DNA of 37,646 bases, from assembly GCF_014637085.1 (NCBI RefSeq), contig NZ_BMEU01000033.1, positions 1 to 37,646 on the forward strand, written 5' to 3'. This document shows positions 25,368 to 34,818 of the stretch, piece after piece (positions within the stretch are counted from its first letter, which is position 1; every line of letters starts with the position of its first letter). The stretch is from Comamonas phosphati. Lineage in GTDB: Bacteria; Pseudomonadota; Gammaproteobacteria; Burkholderiales; Burkholderiaceae_C. Under the pieces are notes generated by a model. The model was not told where the DNA came from. It saw only the letters and a program-made list of their open reading frames with translations, and searched no databases. A program made the position numbers and the translations under genes.

Positions 25368-26118
25368 CCGGCTCAAGGCATCGCTGGCCGCCGGCCGCGA
25401 GGTGTTCGGGCTGATCAACTCCCTGCCGCTGCCGCTGATGACGGAGATGATCGGCTACGCCGGCTTCGACTTCGTGATCCTGGACCTGGAGCATGTGGGC
25501 GTGAACCCGCAGACGCTGGAGAACATGATCCGCGCCGCCGAGTGCGCCGGCATCACGCCGCTGGTGCGCGTGCCGGCCGCCGCGCCCGACGTCATCCTGC
25601 GCGTGCTGGATGCGGGCGCGCAGGGCATCGTGGTGCCGCACGTGCGCAGCCGGGAGGAAGCCGCGCTGGCGGCCGATAGCGCGCGCTATCACCCGCTGGG
25701 CACGCGTGGCATCGCCGGCGGCCGCATCACCGGCTTCGGCAGGCTGACGCTGCCCGATTACTTCGAGCGCGCCAATCGCGAGCTGATGGTGGTCGTCATG
25801 ATCGAGGATCAGGCGGGCGTGGATGCCATCGAGGACATCGTGGCCGTGCCCGGCATCGACATGGTGCTGGAAGGCGCCATGGACCTGTCGCAGAGCCTGG
25901 GCGTGCCGGCCGACGCGCAGCATCCCTCGGTACAGGCCGCCGTCGCCCGGGTCGCCCAGGCCTGCCAGGCGCGCGGCGTGCCATTCTGCGCCGTGCCCCG
26001 GGTCGCGGGCCAGCGCGAGCACTGGCGCGAGCAGGGCGTGCAGGCCTTTCTGCTGGGCGACGACCGCGCCACGGCCTTCCGGGCCATGAAACAGACGCTG
26101 GCGGGCTGCCGCGGCTGA
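25354..26118 (+). CDS. HpcH/HpaI aldolase-like protein, SbnG-like (citrate-forming?)
   Basis: A 254-residue TIM-barrel protein of the HpcH/HpaI family, close in length to SbnG. Motifs: FVILDLEHVGVNP (His and acid near the active site), TPLVRVPAA, GAQGIVVPHVRS, the metal-binding VVVMIEDQAGV and MVLEGAMDLSQSLG. The family makes or breaks C-C bonds at a pyruvate/oxaloacetate-type enolate. SbnG in staphyloferrin B operons condenses oxaloacetate and acetyl-CoA to citrate, and that role fits a citrate-based siderophore operon. GGAGG at 25343-25347 points to the ATG at 25354, which lies inside the decarboxylase 3' end. The Vibrio pvs operon has no such gene, as far as I recall. Confidence 0.85.
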   Translation: MLQANRLKASLAAGREVFGLINSLPLPLMTEMIGYAGFDFVILDLEHVGVNPQTLENMIRAAECAGITPLVRVPAAAPDVILRVLDAGAQGIVVPHVRSREEAALAADSARYHPLGTRGIAGGRITGFGRLTLPDYFERANRELMVVVMIEDQAGVDAIEDIVAVPGIDMVLEGAMDLSQSLGVPADAQHPSVQAAVARVAQACQARGVPFCAVPRVAGQREHWREQGVQAFLLGDDRATAFRAMKQTLAGCRG

Positions 26119-26459
26119 AAAAATGCCTCGCGGGGGCGCCCGCAGAGCAAGACGAATGCCGGTCTGACTCGATGCGGGGGTATCGCCGCGCTTGGCCCGA
26201 CGAGCGCCCATGCGAGCAGCAACCATCGCTTGTTCGCTAAAATGGCCGCTCCCCGGCCATGCCCCCAGCCCATCCCACCAGCCAGCTCACGCCGTCTCAT
26301 TCAAGCGCAAATATGATGGCGTGCTCATTGGTGGCTTCGGCAGGCATGGTCGAATGAAGATCCATAAGAATGAATCACTTGAAGCCCAAATTGTGCTTCA
26401 GGTCCAGTACCTCGAGTAAGCCCCAGCCCATGCGTATCTCACCCTCTGCGCACACCGTC
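26119..26459. other. 341-bp gap between the siderophore operon and gmk
   Basis: No gene is convincing. GC-rich self-complementary bases lie just after the operon stop (about 26130-26146), without a T tract. TAAAAT at 26238-26243 could be a -10 element for gmk, but no good -35 is seen. The stretch 26300-26420 is less GC-rich than the flanks and holds nothing recognisable. It is the right junction of the accessory block. Confidence 0.5.
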
Positions 26460-27089
26460 ATGGATCATCCCGGAAATCTTTTTGTCGTGTCGGCGCCCAG
26501 CGGCGCCGGCAAATCCAGTCTCGTGCGCGCGCTGCGCGAATTCGACGCCCGCGTCTACCCCTCGGTCTCGCACACCACGCGCGCGCCGCGCGGCCAGGAA
26601 AAGCACGGCCGCGAATACTATTTCGTGCCGGATTCCGAATTCGACACCATGGTGGCCAACAACGCCTTCGTGGAATGGGCCAATGTGCACGGCCGCCGGT
26701 ACGGCACGGCCAAGAGATCGCTGGAGGCGCGTATCCAGGAAGGCGCCGACGTGCTGCTGGAAATCGACTTCCAGGGCGCACTGCAGGTCAAGCAGGCCTT
26801 TCCGAATGCCGTGCTGATCTTCATCCTGCCGCCGAGCTGGGAAGAGCTGCGCGCGCGCCTGGAAAACCGCGGCGAGGATGCCCCCGAAGTCATCGAGCTG
26901 CGCCTGAAAAACGCTGCCAAGGAAATGGCCCAGGTGGCGAAATTCGACTTCGTTATAATCAACGAATTGTTCGAGAGCGCGCTTTTCGATCTGAAGGCGA
27001 TCATCCACGCCCAGCGCCTCAAATATGCGGCCCAGCGGCGCTTGCGCGCCGAGACCTTCGAGTCGCTCAATATCCCCGAATCCCACTGA
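26460..27089 (+). CDS. gmk: Guanylate kinase
   Basis: A 209-residue enzyme converting GMP to GDP with ATP. The N-terminal [17 protein letters not shown] is the P-loop. [21 protein letters not shown] is the GMP-binding region, shown here by its key residues S, R and [17 protein letters not shown] and [11 protein letters not shown] follow, then the lid region [11 protein letters not shown]. The ATG at 26460 gives the usual short N-terminus; the ATG at 26430 or 26370 would add 10 or 30 residues. It precedes rpoZ by 18 bp, and gmk-rpoZ-spoT is a conserved proteobacterial order. Confidence 0.95.
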   Translation: MDHPGNLFVVSAPSGAGKSSLVRALREFDARVYPSVSHTTRAPRGQEKHGREYYFVPDSEFDTMVANNAFVEWANVHGRRYGTAKRSLEARIQEGADVLLEIDFQGALQVKQAFPNAVLIFILPPSWEELRARLENRGEDAPEVIELRLKNAAKEMAQVAKFDFVIINELFESALFDLKAIIHAQRLKYAAQRRLRAETFESLNIPESH

Positions 27090-27107
27090 CGTATCCCGGA
27101 GTTCCTG

Positions 27108-27311
27108 ATGGCACGCATCACCGTTGAAGATTGCCTGGAGAAAATCCCCAATCGCTTCCAGCTCGTTTTGGCCGCTACCTACCGCGCCCGCATGCTCAAT
27201 CAAGGCCACACGCCCAAGATCGAGACCAAGAACAAGGCCGGCGTCACCGCCCTGCGCGAAATCGCTGAAGGCAAGGTCGGCATCGAAATGCTGAAGAAGG
27301 TCCCGGGCTGA
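27108..27311 (+). CDS. rpoZ: RNA polymerase omega subunit
   Basis: A 67-residue protein starting [20 protein letters not shown], the hallmark of omega, which helps assemble the beta' subunit and takes part in the ppGpp response. GGAG just before the start supports the ATG at 27108. It is placed between gmk and spoT as usual, and a strong terminator follows. Confidence 0.97.
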   Translation: MARITVEDCLEKIPNRFQLVLAATYRARMLNQGHTPKIETKNKAGVTALREIAEGKVGIEMLKKVPG

Positions 27312-27342
27312 GCTGTTGCGCTTGCGCGCCACACTTCTCCAC

Positions 27343-27370
27343 AAAAGCACCGCTTGGCGGTGCTTTTTTT
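27343..27370 (+). terminator. Rho-independent terminator after rpoZ
   Basis: AAAAGCACCGC (27343-27353) pairs with GCGGTGCTTTT (27357-27367) around a 3-nt loop and continues into a T tract to 27370. It lies between rpoZ and spoT, so spoT probably has its own promoter or relies on read-through. Confidence 0.9.
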
Positions 27371-27414
27371 GTCCCTGAAACGCCCCTTCGCTGCTTGCGC
27401 GCTACATTTAGGAC

Positions 27415-29670
<2,256 letters not shown>

Positions 29671-29762
29671 AGCCATTCTGGCGAGAAATTTTGTTGCATT
29701 CTGCGGGCACATCCTACCCGCCAGCGCCTTGGCCGCCCTTTCCGGCAGGCGACAATGGGCGC

Positions 29763-31106
29763 ATGCCCAATACCTTTGACGCCATCCGCACCACCCGGCG
29801 CCATGCCATTGCGCAGCGCGGCCTGTCAAGCGGCGCCCTGGCCCTTGCCAGCGCCCTGATCGCCGGTTGCGCCACGGCGCCCCCTCAGGCCCCAGCCCCG
29901 GCACCTGCCGCATCGGCCCCGAGCACGCCGGCACCAACACCGGCACCGACGCCCGAAGAGGAAACCCCGCGCACCGAGGCGGCCAGCTTTGCCCAATGGA
30001 AGCAGGCCTTTGCGGCCAGGGCCCTGGCCGCAGGCATTTCGGAGCCCACGGTGCGCACCATCCTGCCCAACGTCCGCCTGCAGCGCATCGTCCACCTGGA
30101 CCGCGCCCAGCCCGAGTTCACCCGCACGCCCTGGCAATACCTGGACGGCGCCGTCTCGCCCCTGCGCATCAAGAACGGCCGCACCAAGATGCAGCGGTAC
30201 GCCAGGCCGCTGCAGGCCGCCAGCCAGCGCTACGAGGTGCCGGCCAGCATCATTGCCGCCATCTGGGGCATGGAGAGCAACTACGGCAGCAATTTCGGCA
30301 ACTTCCCGGTTGTCGACGTCCTGGCCACGCTGGCTTTCGACGGCCGCCGCGCGGCCTGGGCCGAGCGCGAGCTGATCGCCGCGCTGCGCATCATCGACAG
30401 TGGCGACATCGATGCCGAACACATGATCGGCTCCTGGGCCGGCGCCATGGGGCACACGCAGTTCCTGCCCTCGGTGTACCTGCAATATGCCGTCGATGCC
30501 GACGGCGACGGTCGCCGCGACATCTGGGGATCCATCCCCGACGTCACGGCCTCCACCGCCAATTACCTGGCCAATTCGGGCTGGACCGGCGGCGAGCCCT
30601 GGGGCGTGGAAGTGCGCCTTCCCGCCAACTTCGACTACGCGCGGGCCGAGCTGACCACACGCCAGAACAGCAGCGCCTGGGCCGCCGAAGGCGTGCAGGC
30701 CGTGGGCAGCCAGGAACTGCCGGCCATGGCGGGTGCCAGCGTGATCGCACCGGCCGGCGCGCGCGGACCGGCCTTTCTGGTGGGCACCAATTTCCGCGCC
30801 ATCCTGCGCTACAACAACTCGGTGAACTACGCGCTGGGCGTGAGCCTGCTGGCGCAGCAGCTGGCCGGCGGCCCCGGCGTGGAGGCCGGTTGGCCGCGCG
30901 ATCTGGCGCCGCTGTCGCGCGATCAGATGCGCTCCATGCAAAGCGCTCTCAATGCACGCGGCTTCGATGCCGGCAGCGCCGACGGCGTGATGGGCCCCGC
31001 GACCCGCGCCGGCCTGCGCCAGTACCAGCAAAGCCTGGGCGTGCAGGCCGACGGCTATCCGACACAGGAGTTGCTGCAGCAGCTGCAGCAGTCCGGCGCG
31101 CCATGA
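29763..31106 (+). CDS. mltB: MltB-type lytic murein transglycosylase lipoprotein
   Basis: A 447-residue outer-membrane lipoprotein. The signal peptide ends in ALASALIAGC (lipobox). A Pro/Ala/Thr-rich linker follows, then an SLT-type (family 3) domain with the catalytic Glu in IWGMESNYGSNFGN. Further blocks are GSWAGAMGHTQFLPS, DGDGRRDIWGS and a C-terminal peptidoglycan-binding domain (about 375-445, QSALNARGFDAGSADGVMG). It cleaves the glycan strand to form 1,6-anhydro ends during wall remodelling. The ATG at 29763 is chosen because the longer frame from 29691 would spoil the signal peptide. It is convergent with greB across a shared terminator. Confidence 0.93.
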   Translation: MPNTFDAIRTTRRHAIAQRGLSSGALALASALIAGCATAPPQAPAPAPAASAPSTPAPTPAPTPEEETPRTEAASFAQWKQAFAARALAAGISEPTVRTILPNVRLQRIVHLDRAQPEFTRTPWQYLDGAVSPLRIKNGRTKMQRYARPLQAASQRYEVPASIIAAIWGMESNYGSNFGNFPVVDVLATLAFDGRRAAWAERELIAALRIIDSGDIDAEHMIGSWAGAMGHTQFLPSVYLQYAVDADGDGRRDIWGSIPDVTASTANYLANSGWTGGEPWGVEVRLPANFDYARAELTTRQNSSAWAAEGVQAVGSQELPAMAGASVIAPAGARGPAFLVGTNFRAILRYNNSVNYALGVSLLAQQLAGGPGVEAGWPRDLAPLSRDQMRSMQSALNARGFDAGSADGVMGPATRAGLRQYQQSLGVQADGYPTQELLQQLQQSGAP

Positions 31107-31125
31107 TTTGAGCAGCTTCCAACAC

Positions 31126-31159
31126 AAAAGCGCTACCTCTTGCGAGGCAGCGCTTTTTT
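31126..31159. terminator. Bidirectional terminator between mltB and greB
   Basis: AAAAGCGCT-A-CCTC and GAGG-C-AGCGCTTTTTT form a long hairpin with a 4-nt loop, with T runs on both strands. It serves both the plus-strand transglycosylase gene and the minus-strand greB gene. Confidence 0.88.
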
Positions 31160-31177
31160 CATTCCAGAAACCAAAAC

Positions 31178-31744
31178 TCAGCTCTCGCCGCCAGGCTCGG
31201 GATATGCCACGTCCAGGATCTCCAGCATGCGCACGCCCACGGGCGTGGGCAAAGCCACCTCATCGCCCACGCGCGCCTTGAGCAGCGCGCGTGATACCGG
31301 GGCGATCCAGCTGACCTGGTTCTGCGCGCTGTCGGCCTCGTCAACGCCCATGATGGTGACGGTACGCTCCACGCCCTCGTCGTCCACATAGGTGACCGTG
31401 GCGCCGAAATACACCTGCCCGCTGCCCGCGTGCACCGAAGGGTCGACCACCTCGGCGATCTCCAGGCGCTTGGTCAGAAAGCGGATGCGGCGATCGATCT
31501 CGCGCAAGCGCTTCTTGCCGTACAGATAGTCGCCGTTTTCCGACCGGTCGCCGTTGCTTGCGGCCCAGTGCACGATGTCCACGATCTTGGGACGCTCGTT
31601 GTCGATCAGCTCCAGCAACTCGCCCTTGAGGCGCTCAAAGCCCTTGGGAGTGATGTAGTTCTTGCCTCCGGCGGGCAACGGCGGCAGGGCGCCGACGTCA
31701 TCATCGTCGTCGTCGTCCGATTCTTTGGTGAAAGCTTTGCTCAT
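31178..31744 (-). CDS. greB: Transcription elongation factor GreB
   Basis: A 188-residue protein that makes RNA polymerase cleave backtracked transcripts. The coiled-coil domain has YITPKGFERLKGELLEL and SNGDRSENGDYLYGKKRLRE, whose acidic tip (D and E) is the catalytic part. The C-terminal FKBP-like domain ends with VSRALLKARVGDEVALPTP. An N-terminal extension includes seven consecutive Asp (residues 10-16), longer than in E. coli GreB. The ATG at 31742-31744 is chosen; the longer frame would run through the tRNA genes. It is convergent with the transglycosylase gene. Confidence 0.95.
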   Translation of the reverse strand: MSKAFTKESDDDDDDDVGALPPLPAGGKNYITPKGFERLKGELLELIDNERPKIVDIVHWAASNGDRSENGDYLYGKKRLREIDRRIRFLTKRLEIAEVVDPSVHAGSGQVYFGATVTYVDDEGVERTVTIMGVDEADSAQNQVSWIAPVSRALLKARVGDEVALPTPVGVRMLEILDVAYPEPGGES

Positions 31745-31793
31745 GCTTCGATCTTCACATGGAACACGGCATGCATTGCGCATGCCCCATACG

Positions 31794-31824
31794 AAAAAGC
31801 CCCAGAACATTGCTGTTCTGAGGC
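31794..31824 (-). terminator. Terminator of tRNA-Arg copy 1
   Basis: GCCCCAGAAC (31799-31808) pairs with GTTCTGAGGC (31815-31824) with one mismatch; on the minus strand this ends in a T run (31794-31798). It follows the first tRNA-Arg gene. Confidence 0.75.
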
Positions 31825-31832
31825 TTGTCGTT

Positions 31833-31909
31833 TGGTGCGGCTGGCAGGAATCGAACCCACGACCCCTTGGTTCGTAGCCAAGTACTCTATCCAGCTGAGC
31901 TACAGCCGC
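31833..31909 (-). tRNA. tRNA-Arg (ACG), copy 1
   Basis: 77 nt including an encoded CCA end. On the minus strand the acceptor arm GCGGCTG pairs with CAGCCGC. The anticodon arm is CTTGG-CTACGAA-CCAAG with anticodon ACG, read as ICG for CGU/CGC/CGA codons. The T arm contains the GGTTCGATTCC loop. A perfect TATAAT lies just upstream (31920-31925 on the plus strand). Confidence 0.95.
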
Positions 31910-31919
31910 CGAAGCATCG

Positions 31920-31925
31920 ATTATA
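31920..31925 (-). promoter_or_regulatory. -10 box of tRNA-Arg copy 1
   Basis: On the minus strand this reads TATAAT, 10 nt before the tRNA 5' end. The -35 is weak. The same box is repeated at 32152-32157 before copy 2. Confidence 0.75.
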
Positions 31926-32025
31926 GCGCGTATTTTGTTACTGCTTGGAAGATCCGCATTTATTCGAGCGGACAAATGCAAAAACCTGGCTTGCGGGTGC
32001 CGGCAGGCAAAACACCGGGGATACG

Positions 32026-32056
32026 AAAAAGCCTCAGAGCATTGCTGTTCTGAGGC
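32026..32056 (-). terminator. Terminator of tRNA-Arg copy 2
   Basis: GCCTCAGA (32031-32038) and TCTGAGGC (32049-32056) form a perfect stem, ending in a T run on the minus strand. It follows the second tRNA-Arg gene. Confidence 0.8.
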
Positions 32057-32064
32057 CTGTCGTT

Positions 32065-32141
32065 TGGTGCGGCTGGCAGGAATCGAACCCACGACCCCTT
32101 GGTTCGTAGCCAAGTACTCTATCCAGCTGAGCTACAGCCGC
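32065..32141 (-). tRNA. tRNA-Arg (ACG), copy 2
   Basis: The same 77-nt sequence as copy 1, with anticodon ACG and encoded CCA. The copy has its own -10 box and terminator, so the two genes are separate transcription units. Confidence 0.95.
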
Positions 32142-32151
32142 CGAAGCATCG

Positions 32152-32157
32152 ATTATA
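32152..32157 (-). promoter_or_regulatory. -10 box of tRNA-Arg copy 2
   Basis: TATAAT on the minus strand, with TTCAAA (4 of 6 to the -35 consensus) 18 nt upstream. It drives tRNA-Arg copy 2. Confidence 0.75.
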
Positions 32158-32226
32158 GCGCGTTTTTGCTGCCGCTTTGAAAGATCCGCGTCCGTTCGAA
32201 TGGAGGAATGCCAAAACCGGTCTTCC

Positions 32227-32265
32227 GGGGCGGCGGCAGGAGTCGAACCCACGCCCCTCGGTTCA
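32227..32265 (-). pseudogene. Degenerate tRNA 3' half
   Basis: The plus strand GGCAGGAGTCGAACCCACG nearly matches the T arm of the tRNA-Arg copies (GGCAGGAATCGAACCCACG), and similarity continues through CCCCTCGGTTC, compared with ACCCCTTGGTTC in the intact tRNA. The D arm and a proper acceptor arm are not recognisable. It looks like the relic of a third tRNA copy, or of a tRNA fragment left by integration. Confidence 0.5.
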
Positions 32266-32465
32266 CCGGCACCCTGGACAGCTGCCACGATGGAGCCTGG
32301 GCCCAGCTCAGGGCCTGACATGGTGTTGAATTCGCCACGCAACGCTTTGGAAACACAAGGTGCAAGATCAGGCGATCCAATTTTTGAATTGCGCACTTTG
32401 CAATGTTGAATCGCATCGTGTTGGCCGCTCTTTAGAGTCAGAGCCATTACAGCGCATGGATTGCT

Positions 32466-33260
32466 ATGACGACCTCAAGTGTTTTTAAGGATGATGTTCT
32501 GCATGACCGCGTCGCGATCATCACGGGCGGGAGCTCGGGACTCGGATTCGGCATGGCGGCCGCTTATCAGGCGCTCGGTGCGCATGTTGTGCTGGTCGGC
32601 AGGGATGCTGAGAAGCTGGCCCACGCCAAGGCCGAACTCGAACCTCACGGCAATGAGGTACTTGCCTTTGCGTCCGACGTGCGGAGCTACGACGGCACCA
32701 CGGCCCTTGTTGATCAAGTCATGCGGAAGTTCGGTCGCATCGATGTCCTGATCAACAACGCAGCCGGCAACTTCCATTGCCCATTTGAACAGTTGTCCCC
32801 CAATGGCTGGCGCGCAGTCGTGGATATCGACCTCAATGGAACCTTCAACTTCTGTCATGCCAGCCTGATCGGCCTCAAGCAGTCGAAATGGGGAGGCCGC
32901 GTGATCAATATTTCGCTCGCTCAAGCGGCGTCGGGTTGGCCCGGGAGCGCACACGCGGCCTCGGCCAAAGCAGGCGTCACCGCGCTGACCAGGTCCCTGG
33001 CGGTGGAGTGGGGGCCATACGCCATTCGGGTCAACAACATCCTGCCCGGCCCCATCGCCAACACGGAAGGCGTGAAGCGCCTGTATGAAGACCGTGGCCA
33101 GGCGGAGAAGGAGCTTGACCGGCTCTGCCTGGACTCGTTCGGGCATACCGATGACATTGCCAATGCCGCCGTCTACCTGGCGTCCGAGGCCGGCAATTTC
33201 ATCACCGGCTGTGACCTCTCGGTAGATGGCGGTCGCTGGCTCAAGCGTGCCTGGGTCTGA
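32466..33260 (+). CDS. SDR oxidoreductase, 2,4-dienoyl-CoA reductase-like
   Basis: A 264-residue short-chain dehydrogenase. The NADP-binding loop is TGGSSGLGFGMA and the structural motif is LINNAAGNFHCPFEQLS. The usual catalytic Tyr (YxxxK) is replaced: the block reads SAHAASAKAGVTA, with Ala where Tyr should be. That is also the pattern of peroxisomal-type 2,4-dienoyl-CoA reductases, which share NNAAGNF and AVEWGP with this protein. It would reduce an unsaturated acyl-CoA. It precedes a broken acyl-CoA synthetase gene and a Bug-type binding protein, so the group looks like a carboxylic-acid uptake and degradation locus. Confidence 0.85.
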   Translation: MTTSSVFKDDVLHDRVAIITGGSSGLGFGMAAAYQALGAHVVLVGRDAEKLAHAKAELEPHGNEVLAFASDVRSYDGTTALVDQVMRKFGRIDVLINNAAGNFHCPFEQLSPNGWRAVVDIDLNGTFNFCHASLIGLKQSKWGGRVINISLAQAASGWPGSAHAASAKAGVTALTRSLAVEWGPYAIRVNNILPGPIANTEGVKRLYEDRGQAEKELDRLCLDSFGHTDDIANAAVYLASEAGNFITGCDLSVDGGRWLKRAWV

Positions 33261-33571
33261 ATCACGGTTTCAAGTCGCCTATTAGAAGGGCTCGCAAACA
33301 ATGCATTTCCTTGAGCCTGTTCTCAACCCGAGAAGCGTTGCAGTGGTTGGTGCATCCCCCAAGACAGGGTCGTTTGGCGGAGCAGTCGTCCGCAATCTCG
33401 TCAAGCACTTCCAGGGAGAGGTCTATCCCGTCAATCCGCAGTACGCAACCGGTGACATCGAAGGCAGACGCTGCTTCGCCTCGCTATGCGAATTGCCTCA
33501 GGTGCCGGATTGCCTTGGCATTGCGGTGTTGATCTTGCCCCCGTAGTTCCGGACACCGTCCAGTCGCTAAG

Positions 33572-34435
33572 TTAGCCCTGGTGGGCGGGGTGATTCTGCC
33601 GCCTACGGAACTCCCTGGGCGACATCATCTTCAAACTCGAATGCGGGTGGATCTCGTTGAAGTGCTCGAACGCTCCCGGCAATTGCGCCAACACGGTCGG
33701 CGCATCGCGTAGGTCCATGCGGCTCATGTAGTCGCGCTTGAAGGTGTTGACGAAGCTCTCGGCCATGCCGTTGCTCTGCGGGCTGCACACCGGCGTATTG
33801 ATTGGCTTCAGTCCCAGTGACTTGGCAATGCTGCGCGTCTCGTGCGCGATGTAGGCGCTGCCGTTGTCAGTGAGGAACTCCAACGTGCACTCCTGGGACA
33901 TGGCCTCCACCGCGCCGAAGCGCCGCTCCACGGCTTCCACCAGCATGTCGCGCACCGGTTCACCCGGCAACCCCTTGCCCTCCCAGGCTCGCCACGCCAG
34001 GATCTCCCGGCCACAACAGTCCTTGGCGAAGGTGGCTGTGACCGTCTCACCCGAATCGCACTTGATCTCGAAGCCATCGGAGCACCAGCGCATATTGCTC
34101 ATCGGCACACTGACCTGGCCATCGTGAACGCGGCTCGAATGCCGTCGTTTTGGGGCCTTGGGCAGCAGCAGTCGATGTCGCGCCATGACCCGGTAGATGC
34201 GCTTGTGGTTCAACGCCTGCTGACCTCGCGAACGTCGCTCGCGATTGAGCAGCGCACCGGCGCGGCGATAGCCATAGCTGGGCAGCTCGGCAATGTGGCG
34301 CCGCAGGTCGGCCAGCAAGACCTCATCCAGGTCTGGGGTGCGGCCTCTGCGGCTGTCCTGCCAGTGGCCAGAGCGGTGATGCCGCACATGCAGATTCGAG
34401 CGCGCCACGCCCAGCACCGAGCAGACCGACTTCAT
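33572..34435 (-). CDS. IS3-family transposase OrfB (DDE integrase)
   Basis: 287 residues from [14 protein letters not shown]. The DDE triad lies in the retroviral-integrase fold: Asp in [13 protein letters not shown], Asp in [12 protein letters not shown] and Glu in [29 protein letters not shown] at the start is the HTH-like region of the IS2 group. Its ATG overlaps the OrfA stop by four bases. It is normally made as an OrfAB fusion through frameshifting at the A6G site at 34474-34480. Confidence 0.93.
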   Translation of the reverse strand: MKSVCSVLGVARSNLHVRHHRSGHWQDSRRGRTPDLDEVLLADLRRHIAELPSYGYRRAGALLNRERRSRGQQALNHKRIYRVMARHRLLLPKAPKRRHSSRVHDGQVSVPMSNMRWCSDGFEIKCDSGETVTATFAKDCCGREILAWRAWEGKGLPGEPVRDMLVEAVERRFGAVEAMSQECTLEFLTDNGSAYIAHETRSIAKSLGLKPINTPVCSPQSNGMAESFVNTFKRDYMSRMDLRDAPTVLAQLPGAFEHFNEIHPHSSLKMMSPREFRRRQNHPAHQG

Positions 34436-34818
34436 TGGTCGTCCCCGGGCAACAAGGGCGAGCGCGCAATCCACTTTTTTGCAGCGGCGAGCTCCACGGC
34501 CTCCTTGAGGATCTCGTTCTCCAAGGTCTTTTTGCCCAGCACACGTTGCAGCTTGGCGATCTCGGCCCGAGCCGCAGCCAGCTCCGAAGCCGGCACAACC
34601 GTTTCGCCTGCGCTCACGGCCACCAGCGCGCCTTCGCGATCCAGTCGCCGCCAAGTGAACAGCAGGCTTGCCGAAACGCCTTCCTGGCGGGCCACGAGCG
34701 ACACGCTCATGCCGGGTTCATACGTTTTGCGAACCAAGGCTGCCTTCTCGGCAGCCGGCCAGCGCCGCCTGCGCTGGTCTCGAGTGATGACCTCTATCGT
34801 CTCTGTATGCCTAGTCAT
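34432..34818 (-). CDS. IS3-family transposase OrfA (DNA binding)
   Basis: 128 residues with an N-terminal helix-turn-helix ([20 protein letters not shown], then [15 protein letters not shown]) and a C-terminal coiled coil (about 78-110, [20 protein letters not shown]). A slippery A6G run lies near its 3' end (34474-34480, minus strand AAAAAAG), where a -1 shift would make the OrfAB transposase. Confidence 0.92.
   Translation of the reverse strand: MTRHTETIEVITRDQRRRRWPAAEKAALVRKTYEPGMSVSLVARQEGVSASLLFTWRRLDREGALVAVSAGETVVPASELAAARAEIAKLQRVLGKKTLENEILKEAVELAAAKKWIARSPLLPGDDQ
34474..34480 (-). promoter_or_regulatory. Programmed frameshift site (A6G)
   Basis: On the minus strand this reads AAAAAAG, inside the overlap of the OrfA frame and the extended OrfB frame, which is open to 34654. 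This is the usual IS3-family -1 slippage heptamer. Confidence 0.75.

Larger units (their letters stand above)
31791..31957. repeat. Tandem repeat unit 1 carrying tRNA-Arg
   Basis: The sequence from ACGAAAAAGCC through the hairpin, tRNA, -10 box and GATCCGC recurs 232 bp to the right (32023-32189). The tRNA is identical; flanks differ at scattered bases and more strongly at the outer end. Confidence 0.85.
32023..32189. repeat. Tandem repeat unit 2 carrying tRNA-Arg
   Basis: The second unit, offset 232 bp from unit 1, with its own hairpin, tRNA and -10 box. Its flanks have diverged at scattered sites, so the duplication is not very recent, while the tRNA itself is unchanged. Confidence 0.85.
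32142..32465. other. 324-bp gap between tRNA-Arg copy 2 and the SDR gene
   Basis: Holds the promoter of tRNA-Arg copy 2, the diverged end of repeat unit 2 and a degenerate tRNA 3' half. The remaining 32270-32465 shows no gene; it becomes AT-richer before the SDR start and probably holds that promoter, which is not identifiable. Confidence 0.6.

Noticed and set aside
18045-26118. Staphyloferrin B (sbn) cluster as the sole explanation
   Set aside because: The SbnA/SbnB pair for diaminopropionate and the third NIS synthetase are missing, and an ATP-grasp ligase is first; the order fits pvsABCDE better.
26192-26419. A 75-codon open frame upstream of gmk
   Set aside because: Overlaps the leader of gmk, no ribosome site and no recognisable motif.
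13933-26459. Direct repeats flanking the accessory block (attachment sites)
   Set aside because: Comparing the yicC end with the gmk leader by eye showed no shared repeat, and no integrase gene is present.
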